A stretch of 42,771 bases of DNA from Pseudoxanthomonas taiwanensis (GCF_010093135.1 NZ_PDWK01000024.1:1-42771), one strand, 5' to 3'; shown: positions 7,707-17,191, counted from the stretch's first letter. The notes: generated from the sequence alone by a model not told the origin. A program made the numbers and translations.

Positions 7707-9077
7707 TCATCCGGGCACGCCGAGGGCGCGCAGCAGGCCGCGCGCCTTGGCCCGGGTCTCGTCCAGTTCGCGCGCCGGCACCGAGTCGGCCACGATGCCG
7801 GCACCGGTGCGGAAGGCCAGCGCATCGCCCTGCAGCTCGGCGCTGCGGATCAGAATGTTCAGGTCCAGGTCGCCGCGCCGGTCCAGCCAGCCGAAGGCGC
7901 CGGTGTAGGCGCCGCGCGGCGCCTGCTCCAGCTCGGCGATGACCTGCATGCAGCGCACCTTGGGGCAGCCGGTGATGGTGCCGCCGGGGAACACCGCGGC
8001 GATCACCTGCCCCGGCGTCACCTCCGCGCGCAGGGTGCCGCGCACGTTGCTGACGATGTGATGGACGTGGGCGTAACTCTCCACCGTCATCAGCTCGTCC
8101 ACCTGAACGCTGCCCGGCTCGCACACGCGGCCCAGGTCGTTGCGCTCCAGGTCGATCAGCATCACGTGCTCGGCGCGCTCCTTGGGGTGGCCGACCAGCT
8201 CGCGGATGCGTGCCGCGTCGTCGTCGCCGGGGAGGCGCGGGCGGGTGCCGGCGATCGGCCGGGTCTCCACGCGCCGTCCGCGCACCGCCACCAGCCGCTC
8301 CGGCGAGGAACTGGCCACCGCCCAGCCCGCGCCGGCGAACAGCCCGGCGAACGGCGCCGGGTTGGCCTGGCGCAGGCGCGCGTACAGCGCGGCCGGATCC
8401 GGCGCCTGCCGGAAGCGCGCGTGCCAGCCGCGCGAGAGGTTGGCCTGGAACACGTCGCCGGCGCGCAGGCAGGCCAGCACCCGCTCCACGCCGTCCAGGA
8501 AGCGCCGCGGCTCGTCCTCGCCCGCTTCCGCCGGCGGCTGCCAGGGCGGCAGCGGCGGCAGCGCGCACACCGCCGCCAGGTCGGCGGCGATGGCCTCCAG
8601 CAGCGGCGCGTGGCCGGGCTCGGCCAGCGCCACGCAGCGGCCGCTGGCACGGTCGCGCAGCACCGCCGCCGGGCAGCGCAGCGCCAGGGCGACGGGGCGG
8701 CCGGCGCCACGCACGGGCAGGCGCAGTACCGGCTCGGCCTGGGCGGCCGGTTCGTAGTCCAGCAGCAGTGCCCAGCCGCCCTGGAACGGCCAGTCGGGGT
8801 CCGCCGCGCCATGGCCGGCGCGTGCGCGCAGCCAGGCCGCGTCCAGCGCCTGCAGGAAGCCGCCGGGCAGCGGCGCGCCGTCCAGCGTGCGGGTGGTGCC
8901 GTCATGGTCCAGGCGCAGGCCGCCGCCGTCGGCGCGCAGCAGCAGGTCCCAGCGTCCCTGCGCGGTGCCCGCCGCCACCGATTCCAGCAGCAGCGGATAG
9001 CGCGCCGGGTCCACCCGGTGCAGCGCCAGCAGGTCGGTGTGGCCGGGGAGCGGTCGCAGGTGCGGCATGGCGGTCAT
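7707..9077 (-). CDS. pabB: Aminodeoxychorismate synthase component I (PabB-like)
   Basis: A chorismate-binding enzyme of 456 residues, most likely the PabB subunit that makes 4-amino-4-deoxychorismate for folate. Visible motifs are FQANLSRGW, SSSPERLV, RPIAGTRPR, HVMLIDLERNDLGRV, VESYAHVHHIVSNVRG, FPGGTITGCPK and GAYTGAFGWLD. The position of the PabB active-site lysine (Lys274 in E. coli, in PIKGT) is an alanine here (near residue 276). PIAGT is the form usual in anthranilate synthase TrpE, so the assignment within the chorismate-enzyme family is not fully settled by this residue. It lies between fabF and mltG, where pabB or pabC is common in gammaproteobacteria. The start may be the first or the fourth codon. 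Confidence 0.82.
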   Translation of the reverse strand: MTAMPHLRPLPGHTDLLALHRVDPARYPLLLESVAAGTAQGRWDLLLRADGGGLRLDHDGTTRTLDGAPLPGGFLQALDAAWLRARAGHGAADPDWPFQGGWALLLDYEPAAQAEPVLRLPVRGAGRPVALALRCPAAVLRDRASGRCVALAEPGHAPLLEAIAADLAAVCALPPLPPWQPPAEAGEDEPRRFLDGVERVLACLRAGDVFQANLSRGWHARFRQAPDPAALYARLRQANPAPFAGLFAGAGWAVASSSPERLVAVRGRRVETRPIAGTRPRLPGDDDAARIRELVGHPKERAEHVMLIDLERNDLGRVCEPGSVQVDELMTVESYAHVHHIVSNVRGTLRAEVTPGQVIAAVFPGGTITGCPKVRCMQVIAELEQAPRGAYTGAFGWLDRRGDLDLNILIRSAELQGDALAFRTGAGIVADSVPARELDETRAKARGLLRALGVPG

Positions 9078-9109
9078 GGACGCGGGATGGCACCTGGCCG
9101 GAAGCCCGC

Positions 9110-9131
9110 GCCGGCCCGTCGCCGGGCCGGC
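9110..9131 (-). terminator. Hairpin downstream of fabF
   Basis: A perfect 9-bp stem, GCCGGCCCG paired with CGGGCCGGC around a 4-nt loop, lies between the end of fabF and the start of pabB. No T-run follows, so it may be an attenuator or an mRNA-stabilising stem rather than a terminator. Confidence 0.3.
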
Positions 9132-9137
9132 AGGCCG

Positions 9138-10376
9138 TCAGATGCGGCGGAACACCAGGGTGCCGTTGGTGCCGCCGAAGCCGAAGCCGTTGGACATGGC
9201 CACGTCCACCTTCGCCTGGCGCGCGGTGTTGGGCACGTAGTCCAGGTCGCAGCCCTCGCCCGGGTTCTCCAGGTTGATCGTCGGCGGGACGATGCCGTGG
9301 TGGATGGCCAGCACCGAGAAAATCGCCTCCACGCCGCCGGCCGCGCCCAGCAGGTGGCCGGTCATGGACTTGGTCGAGCTGACCATCAGCTTGTAGGCGT
9401 GGTCGCCGAAGGCGCGCTTGACCGCCAGGGTCTCGGCCAGGTCGCCCAGCGGCGTCGAAGTACCGTGCGCGTTGAGGTAGTCCACCTGCTCCGGCGCCAG
9501 GCCGGCGTCGCGCAGCGCGGCCAGCATGCAGCGCGCGGCGCCCTCGCCGTCCTCGCACGGGGCGGTCATGTGGTTGGCGTCGGCGCTGGAGCCGAAGCCG
9601 GCCAGCTCGGCGTAGATGCGCGCGCCGCGGGCCTTGGCGTGCTCGTACTCCTCCAGCACCAGGATGCCGGCGCCGTCGCCCAGCACGAAGCCGTCGCGCT
9701 CGGCGTCCCACGGGCGCGAGGCACGCTCGGGCTCGTCGTTGCGCGTGGACATGGCCTTCATCGAGCAAAAGCCGCCCATCGAGGTCGGCGAGGAGCCGCG
9801 CTCGGCGCCGCCGGCGATCATCACGTCGGCGTCGCCGTACTGGATCATGCGCATGGCCACGCCGATGGAGTGGTTGGAGGTGGCGCAGGCCGAGACCGCG
9901 GAGAAGTTCGGGCCCTTGATGCCCTTGAGGATGCTCAGCTGACCCGGGAGCATGTTGATGATCGTGCTGGGCACGTAGAACGGCGAGATCTTGCGCGGGC
10001 CGCCTTCCAGGTACTTGGCGGTCTGCTCCTCGATGCCGAGGATGCCGCCGATGCCCGAGCCGATGATCGCGCCGATGCGCTCGGCGTTGGCCTCGGTCAC
10101 CTCCAGGCCGGCGTCGTCCATCGCCATGAAGGAAGCCGCCAGTCCGTAGTGGATGAACGGCTCCATCTTCTTCGCCTCCTTCGGCGGGATGAAGGCGGTG
10201 GGATCGAAGCCACGGATCTCGCCGGCGATGCGGGTGCTGAACGCCGACGCATCGAAATGGGTGACCGGACCAATGCCGGAACGGCCGTGGATGATTCCGT
10301 CCCAGCTGCTGGCCAGGTCGTTGCCCAACGGGGTGACCATGCCCATGCCGGTGACTACGACGCGACGCTGGCTCAT
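9138..10376 (-). CDS. fabF: Beta-ketoacyl-ACP synthase II
   Basis: Condensing enzyme of type II fatty-acid synthesis, 412 residues, which elongates acyl-ACP with malonyl-ACP. The catalytic Cys-His-His set is visible: SACATSNHS with Cys near residue 164, [12 protein letters not shown], and [15 protein letters not shown]. The start [18 protein letters not shown] and the end [15 protein letters not shown] are typical. It follows acpP in the standard fabD-fabG-acpP-fabF order and is read in the same direction. Confidence 0.96.
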   Translation of the reverse strand: MSQRRVVVTGMGMVTPLGNDLASSWDGIIHGRSGIGPVTHFDASAFSTRIAGEIRGFDPTAFIPPKEAKKMEPFIHYGLAASFMAMDDAGLEVTEANAERIGAIIGSGIGGILGIEEQTAKYLEGGPRKISPFYVPSTIINMLPGQLSILKGIKGPNFSAVSACATSNHSIGVAMRMIQYGDADVMIAGGAERGSSPTSMGGFCSMKAMSTRNDEPERASRPWDAERDGFVLGDGAGILVLEEYEHAKARGARIYAELAGFGSSADANHMTAPCEDGEGAARCMLAALRDAGLAPEQVDYLNAHGTSTPLGDLAETLAVKRAFGDHAYKLMVSSTKSMTGHLLGAAGGVEAIFSVLAIHHGIVPPTINLENPGEGCDLDYVPNTARQAKVDVAMSNGFGFGGTNGTLVFRRI

Positions 10377-10441
10377 TGACGGCTCCTAGTGAATAGCTGC
10401 ATCGGCCCGTCCGGCGGCGTACGTGCCCGCCAGACGCGCAC

Positions 10442-10503
10442 GGGGCCGCACACAGCGGCCCCGGTTTGTGTACTTGCGCCGCGGGCCGAAGCCCGGCCCG
10501 CGG
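10442..10503 (-). terminator. Two hairpins between acpP and fabF
   Basis: Two stems lie in the 139-nt gap after acpP: CCGCGGGCC with GGCCCGCGG (10479-10503) and GGGGCCG with CGGCCCC (about 10442-10461). acpP is usually transcribed more strongly than fabF, so a partial terminator or processing site here is plausible. There is no T-run, and the function is inferred. Confidence 0.35.
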
Positions 10504-10515
10504 TCTGGGCACGCG

Positions 10516-10755
10516 TCAGTTCTTGACGTGGGCCTTGATGTAGTCGATCGCCTGCTGGACGGAGGTGATCTTCTCGGCCTCTTCGTCCGGGATCTCGCAC
10601 TCGAACTCTTCCTCGAGGGCCATCACCAGCTCGACGGTGTCGAGCGAGTCGGCGCCCAGGTCGTCGACGAACGAGGCGCTGTTGGTCACTTCTTCTTCCT
10701 TGACGCCGAGCTGTTCGACGACGATTTTCTTGACGCGCTCTTCGATGGTGCTCAT
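10516..10755 (-). CDS. acpP: Acyl carrier protein
   Basis: Acidic 79-residue acyl carrier protein that holds fatty-acid intermediates on a 4'-phosphopantetheine arm. The attachment serine is Ser37 in the motif [18 protein letters not shown]. The start ATG at 10755 is preceded by a GGAG ribosome-binding site about 10 nt upstream; an upstream in-frame start would only add unconserved residues. It lies between fabG and fabF. The ~177-nt gap before it contains a TACACT -10-like box (10838-10843, leftward) and could hold its own promoter. Confidence 0.97.
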   Translation of the reverse strand: MSTIEERVKKIVVEQLGVKEEEVTNSASFVDDLGADSLDTVELVMALEEEFECEIPDEEAEKITSVQQAIDYIKAHVKN

Positions 10756-10932
10756 GGGTTTGCTGCTCCAGGCGGAGGGGTTTGTCGGTCGGACCGCCTC
10801 AGGCGGCGGCACGGGTTTCACTTTCCACAGGGCGGATAGTGTAGTCAAAAGGCGCGGCCCCGGGCCATTTCCCGCAACCGCAGCCGAATCAAAAGCTTAC
10901 GCCAACTCCTGCAGGTCCAGGCGGAGGCCGGA

Positions 10933-11679
10933 TCAGGCCATGTACATGCCGCCGTTCACGTGCAGGGTTTCGCCGGTGATGTAGCCGGCGTCCGGCCCGG
11001 CCAGGAAGGCCACGGCGCGGGCGATGTCTGCCGGCTCGCCGAAGCGGCCCAGGGCGATCTGCCCGAGCATGGCGTTCTTCGCCTCCTCCGGCAGCTGGCG
11101 GGTCATGTCGGTGTCGATGAAGCCCGGCGCGACCACGTTGACGGTCACGCCGCGGCTGCCGATCTCCTTGGCCAGCGACTTGCTGAAGGCGATGATGCCG
11201 GCCTTGGCCGCGGCGTAGTTGGCCTGGCCGGCGTTGCCGGTGGCGCCGATCACCGAGGCGATGTTGATGATGCGGCCCTTGCGCGCCTTCATCATGCCGC
11301 GCATGACCGCCTTGCAGGTGCGGTAGACGCTGGTCAGGTTGGTGTCGAGGATGGCCTGCCAGTCCTCGTCCTTCATCCGCATCAGCAGGTTGTCGCGGGT
11401 GATGCCGGCGTTGTTGACCAGGATCGAGACCGGGCCGAACTCCTTGGCGATGGCGTCGATCAGCGCCTCCACCGCCGCGCCGTCGGTGACGTCCAGCTTG
11501 CGGCCGTGGCCGCCCTTGTCCGCCAGGCGCGCGCCGATGGCCTCGGCACCGGCATCGGTGGTGGCGGTGCCGACCACGGTGGCGCCGCGCGCGGCCAGCT
11601 CGTCGGCGATGGCCGCGCCGATGCCGCGGCTGGCGCCGGTGACCAGGGCGATCTCGCCGCTCAGGGGCAGGTTGCTCAT
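10933..11679 (-). CDS. fabG: 3-oxoacyl-ACP reductase
   Basis: NADPH-dependent reductase of type II fatty-acid synthesis, 248 residues, of the short-chain dehydrogenase family. The cofactor motif is TGASRGIG near the N-terminus. NNAG follows, and the catalytic Ser-Tyr-Lys set lies in the stretch [22 protein letters not shown] (read as ..S..Y...K). The C-terminus [14 protein letters not shown] is typical. I chose the ATG at 11679, with GAGGA a few nt upstream, rather than an in-frame upstream extension that would intrude into fabD. It sits between fabD and acpP in the classical cluster. Confidence 0.96.
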   Translation of the reverse strand: MSNLPLSGEIALVTGASRGIGAAIADELAARGATVVGTATTDAGAEAIGARLADKGGHGRKLDVTDGAAVEALIDAIAKEFGPVSILVNNAGITRDNLLMRMKDEDWQAILDTNLTSVYRTCKAVMRGMMKARKGRIINIASVIGATGNAGQANYAAAKAGIIAFSKSLAKEIGSRGVTVNVVAPGFIDTDMTRQLPEEAKNAMLGQIALGRFGEPADIARAVAFLAGPDAGYITGETLHVNGGMYMA

Positions 11680-11731
11680 CTCGTCCTCGTGTTCCGTTGC
11701 ATGCGGCCGGATGCGGCCGCGGTCTGTGGGG

Positions 11732-12673
11732 TCAGCGCCAGTCCGCCAGCGCCGCCTCGAAGTCCGCCGCGGCACCGATGGCGCGCGCCTCCAGCGACTT
11801 GTCGATGCGCTTGACCAGGCCGGCCAGCACCTTGCCCGGGCCGCACTCGGCGACGCGGGTGGCGCCGCGCGCGGCCAGCGCCTGCACGCAGCCGGTCCAG
11901 CGCACCGGCAGGTAGAGCTGGCGCACCAGCGCGTCGCGGATGGCGTCCACGCCATCGTGCACCTGCGCGTCCACGTTCTGCACCACCGGCAGCGCCGGCG
12001 CCTGCCACTGCACCGAGGCCAGCGCTTCGCCCAGGCGCTCGGCCGCCTGGCGCATCAGCGGGGTGTGCGAGGGCACGCTCACGGCCAGCTTGACCGCCTT
12101 GCGCACGCCGCGCCCGGCCAGCAGCGCCAGCGCCGCGTCCACCGCGGCGGCCTCGCCGCCGATCACGATCTGGCCGGGGGAGTTGTAGTTGGCCGGCACC
12201 ACCACGCCGCTGCCGGAAGCCTGCGTGCAGACCTCCTCGACCACGGCATCCTCGGCGCCGAGCACCGCGGCCATGGCGCCGGTGCCGGCCGGGGCGGCCT
12301 CCTGCATCAGCTGGCCGCGCAGGCGCACCAGGCGCGCGCCGTCATGCAGCGACAGCGCGCCGGCGGCGACCAGGGCGGTGTACTCGCCCAGGCTGTGGCC
12401 GGCCAGCATGGCCGGCTGCGGCCCGCCCTGCGCCTGCCAGGCGCGCCACACGGCCACGCCCGCGGCCAGCAGGGCCGGCTGGGTGTACTCGGTCTGGTTG
12501 AGGGTCTCTTCCGGGCCCTGCTGGGCCAGGCTCCACAGGTCCACGCCCGCGCCCTCCGAGGCCTCGGCGAAGGTCTCGCGGATCACCGGGTGGGATTGGG
12601 CCAGGTCGGCCAGCATGCCCACGGACTGGGAACCCTGTCCGGGGAAAACGAAAGCAAGCGTCGGTTGGGTCAC
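11732..12673 (-). CDS. fabD: Malonyl-CoA-ACP transacylase
   Basis: Transfers malonyl from CoA to ACP, which starts each elongation cycle; 313 residues. The N-terminal FVFPGQGSQSVGM, the nucleophile motif AGHSLGEYTALVAAGAL (Ser in GHSLGE), the Arg in RGQLMQEA and the His in SVPSHTPLM form the expected active site. The start is inferred as the GTG at 12673, since TQPTLAFVFPGQGSQ is the conserved N-terminus and no nearby ATG fits; the upstream in-frame extension (36 residues) is unlike the family. It follows fabH and precedes fabG. Confidence 0.94.
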   Translation of the reverse strand: MTQPTLAFVFPGQGSQSVGMLADLAQSHPVIRETFAEASEGAGVDLWSLAQQGPEETLNQTEYTQPALLAAGVAVWRAWQAQGGPQPAMLAGHSLGEYTALVAAGALSLHDGARLVRLRGQLMQEAAPAGTGAMAAVLGAEDAVVEEVCTQASGSGVVVPANYNSPGQIVIGGEAAAVDAALALLAGRGVRKAVKLAVSVPSHTPLMRQAAERLGEALASVQWQAPALPVVQNVDAQVHDGVDAIRDALVRQLYLPVRWTGCVQALAARGATRVAECGPGKVLAGLVKRIDKSLEARAIGAAADFEAALADWR

Positions 12674-12755
12674 GCGCGTGCGCAATTGGCGAAAGTGCGG
12701 CGATGATACGGGCGAAACGCCGGGTTTGTCTGTACCACGGCGTATGTGCCACGGC

Positions 12756-12775
12756 GCGGGCGCACCTGCGCCCGC
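12756..12775 (-). terminator. Short GC-rich hairpin after fabH
   Basis: An inverted repeat, GCGGGCGCA with TGCGCCCGC, lies just after the fabH stop and before fabD. It would form an 8-bp stem with a tight loop. No T-run; role uncertain. Confidence 0.3.
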
Positions 12776-12785
12776 CGCCATGCAC

Positions 12786-13766
12786 TCAGTAGCGCAGCAG
12801 CGCCGAGCCCCAGGTGAAGCCGCCGCCGAAGGCCTCCAGCAGCAGCAGCTGGCCGCGCTGCACGCGGCCCGAGCGCACCGCCTCGTCCAGCGCCAGCGGC
12901 ACCGAACCGGCGGAGGTGTTGCCGTGGCGGTCCACGGTGACGACCACGCGGTCCATCGGCATCTCCAGGCGCTTGGCGGTGGCCTCGATGATACGCAGGT
13001 TGGCCTGGTGCGGGATCAGCCAGTCGAGGTCGCGCTTGTCCAGGCCGTTGGCGGCCAGGGTCTCGTCGACCACGCCGTCCAGCGCCTTGACCGCGTGCTT
13101 GAACACCTCGTTGCCGGTCATGAGGATGCGCACGCCGGCGTTGTCGGCGTCCTTCTGGAAGCCGCTGGACACGCCCACCGGGCACTGCAGCAGGTCGCGC
13201 TTGCTGCCGTCGGCGTGCAGGTGGGTGGAAAGGATGCCGGTCTCGGCGTCGGCCTTGAGCACCACCGCGCCGGCGCCGTCGCCGAACAGCACGCAGGTGG
13301 TGCGGTCGGTCCAGTCCACCATGCGGGTCAGGGTCTCGGCGCCGATCACCAGCGCGGTCTTCACCGCGCCGCTGCGGATGAACTGGTCGGCCACGCTCAG
13401 GGCGAAGATGAAGCCCGAGCAGGCGGCGTTGACGTCGAACGCCGGGCAGCCGGCGATGCCGAGCTTCTGCTGGATCAGGCAGGCGGTGGACGGGAACACC
13501 ACGTCGGGCGTGGTCGTGCCCACCACGATCAGTTCGATGTCGGACGGGGCGGCACCGGCGGCCTCCAGCGCGCGCAGCGCGGCCTGGTAGCCGAGCTCGC
13601 TGGTGGTCTGCCCTTCGGCGGCGACGCGCCGCTCACGGATGCCTGTGCGGGTGCGGATCCACTCGTCGCTGGTGTCGACCACCCTGGCCAGGTCGTCGTT
13701 GGTCACCACCTTCTCCGGCAGATAGCTGCCGGTTCCGGCGATACGCGAATAGATGCGTCCGCTCAT
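12786..13766 (-). CDS. fabH: Beta-ketoacyl-ACP synthase III
   Basis: Starts fatty-acid synthesis by condensing acetyl-CoA (or another primer) with malonyl-ACP; 326 residues. The catalytic Cys is near residue 116 in [11 protein letters not shown], the His is in IPHQANLRI and the Asn is in [13 protein letters not shown]. The N-terminal [15 protein letters not shown] and the C-terminal [16 protein letters not shown] are typical. A GGGAGC ribosome-binding site precedes the ATG. It belongs to the yceD-rpmF-fabH operon, a common arrangement that ties lipid synthesis to ribosome production. Confidence 0.96.
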   Translation of the reverse strand: MSGRIYSRIAGTGSYLPEKVVTNDDLARVVDTSDEWIRTRTGIRERRVAAEGQTTSELGYQAALRALEAAGAAPSDIELIVVGTTTPDVVFPSTACLIQQKLGIAGCPAFDVNAACSGFIFALSVADQFIRSGAVKTALVIGAETLTRMVDWTDRTTCVLFGDGAGAVVLKADAETGILSTHLHADGSKRDLLQCPVGVSSGFQKDADNAGVRILMTGNEVFKHAVKALDGVVDETLAANGLDKRDLDWLIPHQANLRIIEATAKRLEMPMDRVVVTVDRHGNTSAGSVPLALDEAVRSGRVQRGQLLLLEAFGGGFTWGSALLRY

Positions 13767-13814
13767 GCAAGCTCCCGATTGGGCTCCCTCGGGAGCCGCA
13801 CCACGAATTGCCGT

Positions 13815-13841
13815 CCGGCGCGCGCAGGATGCGCGCGCCGG
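13815..13841 (-). terminator. Strong hairpin between rpmF and fabH
   Basis: A perfect 12-bp stem (CCGGCGCGCGCA with TGCGCGCGCCGG) around the loop GGA lies directly after the rpmF stop. The stem is very stable, but only a scattered T content follows in the leftward direction. It may act as an attenuator that separates rpmF levels from fabH. Confidence 0.45.
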
Positions 13842-13852
13842 CAGGGTCCAAC

Positions 13853-14047
13853 TCAGTCTTCCTCGACCACCGGGGCCTTGGTGGTGATCACCTTGCGCCC
13901 ACGGTAGTAGCCGTCGGCGGTGATGTGGTGGCGGATATGGATCTCGCCGGTGGTCGGGTCGGTCGACAGCTGCTTGGCCGTCAGCGCGTCATGGGAACGG
14001 CGCTGGCCGCGGCGGGACGGGGTGACACGGGATTTCTGAACAGCCAT
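13853..14047 (-). CDS. rpmF: 50S ribosomal protein L32
   Basis: A 64-residue ribosomal protein of the large subunit. The sequence begins [20 protein letters not shown] and continues with [19 protein letters not shown], which is diagnostic of L32. It is the zinc-free form: there are no CxxC pairs. It lies between yceD and fabH, as in E. coli. Confidence 0.97.
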   Translation of the reverse strand: MAVQKSRVTPSRRGQRRSHDALTAKQLSTDPTTGEIHIRHHITADGYYRGRKVITTKAPVVEED

Positions 14048-14145
14048 GGGATTGCTCCAACTCGGATTTGATTGCGTAACTGTGGGACCTCGATGCCACC
14101 CGCCGGTGCCATTGCAAGGGCGCCTGCGGCGGCGGCGCGGCCGTC

Positions 14146-14670
14146 CTACTTGTCCTTCTTGAGGGCCGCCAGCGCCGCGAACGGACTGGCTGCCCGCAGT
14201 TCCTCCTCGTCCGCCGGCCAGGTCCTTTCGACCGGCTCGCTGCCCGGGGCCACCGGCACCACCGGCACCGCCAGGACCAGCTCGTCCTCGACCAGGTCGG
14301 CCGGGCGCAGCTGACCGTCCTCCGGCACCAGCAGCGACTCGTAGCCCGGCGGCAACGCGGCCTCGTCGGCCTCGTCACGGATCAGGCCCAGCCGCTGCAC
14401 CAGCTGCACCGGCAGCACGACCCGCTCCAGGCTGCGCTGGCACACCAGCGGCAGGCCCGCCTCGATGGTCAGCTCGATGAACGGCACCTGCAGCGCGTCC
14501 TGGCCGAACTCCAGCACGAAGCTGCATTCGCCCTCGGCATCGGCCAGGCAGCCGCCGAGCCGGGCCATCGCCGACAACGGCAGACGCCCCTCGAAACGGC
14601 GCCTCGCGGCGACCATCCGCCAGGCGTCCAGCGATTCGGGTACCTGCACGACAGACGCACCTGCGGACAT
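14146..14670 (-). CDS. yceD: YceD family protein (DUF177), 23S rRNA accumulation protein
   Basis: A 174-residue protein of the DUF177 family, known in E. coli to support 23S rRNA accumulation and always next to rpmF. The family pattern is visible: [32 protein letters not shown], and the acidic core [19 protein letters not shown]. The second-cysteine pattern of E. coli YceD is reduced here. The start is uncertain: the ATG at 14670 would leave only about 4 nt of leader from the mapped promoter. A GTG at 14649 (eight codons in, giving [10 protein letters not shown]) is an alternative that fits the family N-terminus well. Confidence 0.9.
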   Translation of the reverse strand: MSAGASVVQVPESLDAWRMVAARRRFEGRLPLSAMARLGGCLADAEGECSFVLEFGQDALQVPFIELTIEAGLPLVCQRSLERVVLPVQLVQRLGLIRDEADEAALPPGYESLLVPEDGQLRPADLVEDELVLAVPVVPVAPGSEPVERTWPADEEELRAASPFAALAALKKDK

Positions 14671-14680
14671 AAGCCGCTGA

Positions 14681-14709
14681 ATGTTAAGGACTGGGCCGCG
14701 TGGTGTCAA
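14681..14709 (-). promoter_or_regulatory. Sigma70-like promoter of yceD-rpmF-fabH
   Basis: Reading leftward, a perfect -35 box TTGACA (14704-14709) is followed after exactly 17 nt by TAACAT (14681-14686), a 5/6-like match to TATAAT. The predicted transcription start is near 14674, next to the yceD start codon, so the transcript may be nearly leaderless. Confidence 0.75.
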
Positions 14710-14796
14710 ACCGCACGCGCGCGTGACCCGCGCACCGTTGCCGCGGCGCACACGCGCGCCCACACTGGTCTTCCATTGTGCGCCTTCCCCGCCCCC

Positions 14797-15369
14797 ATGC
14801 CCATGCTCGTCCTGGCCTCCACTTCGCCCTACCGCCGTGAACTGCTGCAACGCCTGCGCCTGCCCTTCCGGACCGCCCGGCCGGAGGTGGACGAGCGGCC
14901 GCTGCCGGGCGAGGCGCCGGCCGCCCTGGCCCTGCGGCTGGCCAAGGCCAAGGCCCAGGCCGTGGCCCTGCGGCATCCGGATTCCTGGGTGATCGGTTCG
15001 GACCAGGTGGCCGAGCTGGACGGCCGCCCGCTCGGCAAGCCCGGCGGCCGCGAGGGCGCGGTGGCGCAGCTGACGGCGATGAGCGGCAAGGCCGTGGCCT
15101 TCCACACCACGGTGTGCCTGCAGGGACCGGGCCGCGCGCTGGTGGCGGCCGACCGCACCGTGGTGCGGTTGCGCCGGCTCACGGCGGAGGAGATCGGCCG
15201 CTACGTGGACGCCGAGCAGCCGTTCGACTGCGCCGGCAGCTTCAAGTGCGAGGGTCTGGGCATCACCCTGTTCGACGCGATCGAGTCCACCGACCCCACG
15301 GCGCTGGTCGGCCTGCCCCTGATCGCCCTGTCGCGGCTGCTGCGCGAGGCCGGCTTCACCCTGCCCTGA
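14797..15369 (+). CDS. Maf-like nucleotide pyrophosphatase, YceF type
   Basis: A 190-residue Maf family nucleoside triphosphate pyrophosphatase. The N-terminal LVLASTSPYRRELLQRL and the central GSDQVAELDGRPLGKPG are family signatures. The SDQV form and the divergent position next to yceD-rpmF match E. coli YceF, which hydrolyses 7-methyl-GTP; that substrate is inferred from the relatives. The C-terminus has the expected CEGLGI and TALVGLPLIAL motifs. I chose the ATG at 14797; another ATG at 14803 is equally possible. The end is 4 nt from the end of the convergent membrane protein gene. Confidence 0.88.
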   Translation: MPMLVLASTSPYRRELLQRLRLPFRTARPEVDERPLPGEAPAALALRLAKAKAQAVALRHPDSWVIGSDQVAELDGRPLGKPGGREGAVAQLTAMSGKAVAFHTTVCLQGPGRALVAADRTVVRLRRLTAEEIGRYVDAEQPFDCAGSFKCEGLGITLFDAIESTDPTALVGLPLIALSRLLREAGFTLP

Positions 15370-15373
15370 GCGC

Positions 15374-17191
15374 TCAGCCGCCGCCGCGCACCGGGCACAG
15401 CCGGTACGCGAACGCCTGGTCGCCGATCCAGCTGGCATGGTCGCGGCAGCCGTCCGCGTCCAGCGCCAGTCCGTAGCGGGACAGGATCTGCTGCGCCTGC
15501 GCCATCAGGGCGGCATCGGCCTGCGCCAGCGCCGCCGCGGCATCGTCCGCGGCCACGAACCGGCACGGCCCGCCGTCCGGCGCCAGGTCGAGGCGGCGGT
15601 TGCGCCGGGCCAGGGCCCGCATCAGCGCGCAGTCGCCGTCGTCCAGGCCAAGCCGCGCGGCCCAGCGGTTGAGCCGTTCGATGCGCTGCGCGCGGCGCTC
15701 GATCGGCACGGCGGACTCGCCGGGCGAAAGCATGGCCAGCACCGCGCCGGAGGCGGCGATCCGCCGGATCCGGTCGGCGTAGGCCGCCGACTCGGGGAAG
15801 TTCGAGCCCACCGAGGCGTAGGTGGTGTCCGTCCACAGGAACGGCAGCCGCCAGGCCTGCGGCTGGTCACCGACCAGCAGCACCGCCGCCGGCGCCGGCC
15901 CGGCCGGCCGCTCCACCCGGAACGCCTCGCGCCGCCAGCCGGCGTGCCCCCAGTCGCCCCAGCCGCTGAGTGCCACCAGCGCCGACAGCGCGATCGCCGG
16001 ACCGGCCACGCGCCCGACGCGGCGCGGCGGCAGCAGCCGCTGCAGCAGTCCCCACAGCGCCAGCGGCGCCAGCAGCTCCAGCACCACCAGGTAGCGGTGG
16101 ATGCTGAACAGCGCCAGCCACAGCACGAAGCCGGCCACGAAGAACACCGTGAACAAGCGCGCCACCGCGGCATCGCCCGTGGCCGGCCGGGCGCATGCAC
16201 GCAGGCGCCGCAGCGGCCAGGCGGCCAGCGTTGCCAGCGCGGCCAGGTACAGCAGCGCCCAGATGAGCTGGCGCATGCCGACCTCGCTGACCAGGTGCGG
16301 CCTGGCGGTGAACAGCAGCGGGCGCAGCAGCGCCTCGCCCAGGCTGGACGGCAGCCAGCGCACGTCGGCCACCGACACCGGCTGCGCCAGCGGCGCCTGG
16401 AACCAGGCATTGAACTGCGGGAACAGCGGGTTGCCGAAGGTGTGCCACAGGGTCCACAGCCAGGGCCCGTCCAGCAGCGCGAACACGGCCAGCGCGGCGG
16501 CCGCCAGGCGCGTGGCCGCCCACAGCCGCGCCGTCCAGCGTCCGGGGGCGGCCAGCACCGCCAGGCCCAGGGCCACGGCGTAGACCGCATTGGTCAGCTT
16601 CAGCGCCACCGCCGCGCCCAGCAGCAGGCCGGCCCAGGCCAGGCGCGCCCCACGCCACCGCCCACCCTCGGGCAACGCCAGGGCCAGCGCGCCGAGCACC
16701 CGCGGCGCGGTGCTGGCATCGCCCATGGTGTTGCCCAGCTCCGCCAGGAACGCGGCGCCCGCCAGCCCGGACAGGGCCAGCAGCGGCGCCAGCCAGCCGC
16801 GCCGCGCATCGCCCTCGAGCATGCGCCAGGCGACCCAGGCCGCCGGCAGGAAGGCCAGACCGTGCAGCAGGCCCAGCAGCAGCCCGGCCAGCGGCGCCGG
16901 CGCATGCAAGGCCAGCAGGTAGTACGGCAGGTCCAGCCACGGCGCGAAGTAGCTCTGCATCTGCGCCGGGGCCAGGTCCAGGCCCACCCGCCCCTGCAGC
17001 CACGCCCAGGCGTTGTGCAGGTGGTAGTTGCGCAGGTCCCAGTTCATGTCCTGGCCGCGCAGCAGGGCCAGCAGCGCGCACAGCGCGGCGACCGCGACGG
17101 TGGCGGTTGCCCGCCCGCGCCGCGACTGGAAACCGCAATGGACGGCCAGCCGGCGCGCGGCGGCCGCAAGCCGCGGGAAGCGCTCAGCCAC
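15374..17191 (-). CDS. Multi-pass membrane protein, probable lipid-linked-sugar glycosyltransferase
   Basis: About 605 residues with at least ten hydrophobic segments in the first ~430 residues, then a soluble C-terminal part. Near the N-terminus, after the first helix (ATVAVAALCALLALL), comes the loop DMNWDLRNYHLHNAW; acidic residues in this first loop are typical of GT-C fold glycosyltransferases that use polyprenyl-phosphate sugars. No exact family is recognised, so the activity is an inference. The C-terminal soluble part includes two cysteine-containing segments (DGDCALMRAL, DADGCRDHASW). I propose the GTG at 17191, which overlaps the stop of the upstream glycosyltransferase gene by 8 nt; an in-frame start at 17221 would overlap it by 38 nt. 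It probably works with the two genes upstream. Confidence 0.6.
   Translation of the reverse strand: MAERFPRLAAAARRLAVHCGFQSRRGRATATVAVAALCALLALLRGQDMNWDLRNYHLHNAWAWLQGRVGLDLAPAQMQSYFAPWLDLPYYLLALHAPAPLAGLLLGLLHGLAFLPAAWVAWRMLEGDARRGWLAPLLALSGLAGAAFLAELGNTMGDASTAPRVLGALALALPEGGRWRGARLAWAGLLLGAAVALKLTNAVYAVALGLAVLAAPGRWTARLWAATRLAAAALAVFALLDGPWLWTLWHTFGNPLFPQFNAWFQAPLAQPVSVADVRWLPSSLGEALLRPLLFTARPHLVSEVGMRQLIWALLYLAALATLAAWPLRRLRACARPATGDAAVARLFTVFFVAGFVLWLALFSIHRYLVVLELLAPLALWGLLQRLLPPRRVGRVAGPAIALSALVALSGWGDWGHAGWRREAFRVERPAGPAPAAVLLVGDQPQAWRLPFLWTDTTYASVGSNFPESAAYADRIRRIAASGAVLAMLSPGESAVPIERRAQRIERLNRWAARLGLDDGDCALMRALARRNRRLDLAPDGGPCRFVAADDAAAALAQADAALMAQAQQILSRYGLALDADGCRDHASWIGDQAFAYRLCPVRGGG

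Noticed and set aside
6657-10379. A 1240-residue open frame on the plus strand, antisense to mltG, pabB and fabF
   Set aside because: The frame is open only because of the high GC content; its sequence is His/Arg/Gln/Ala-rich without family motifs, and the opposite strand holds well-known genes.
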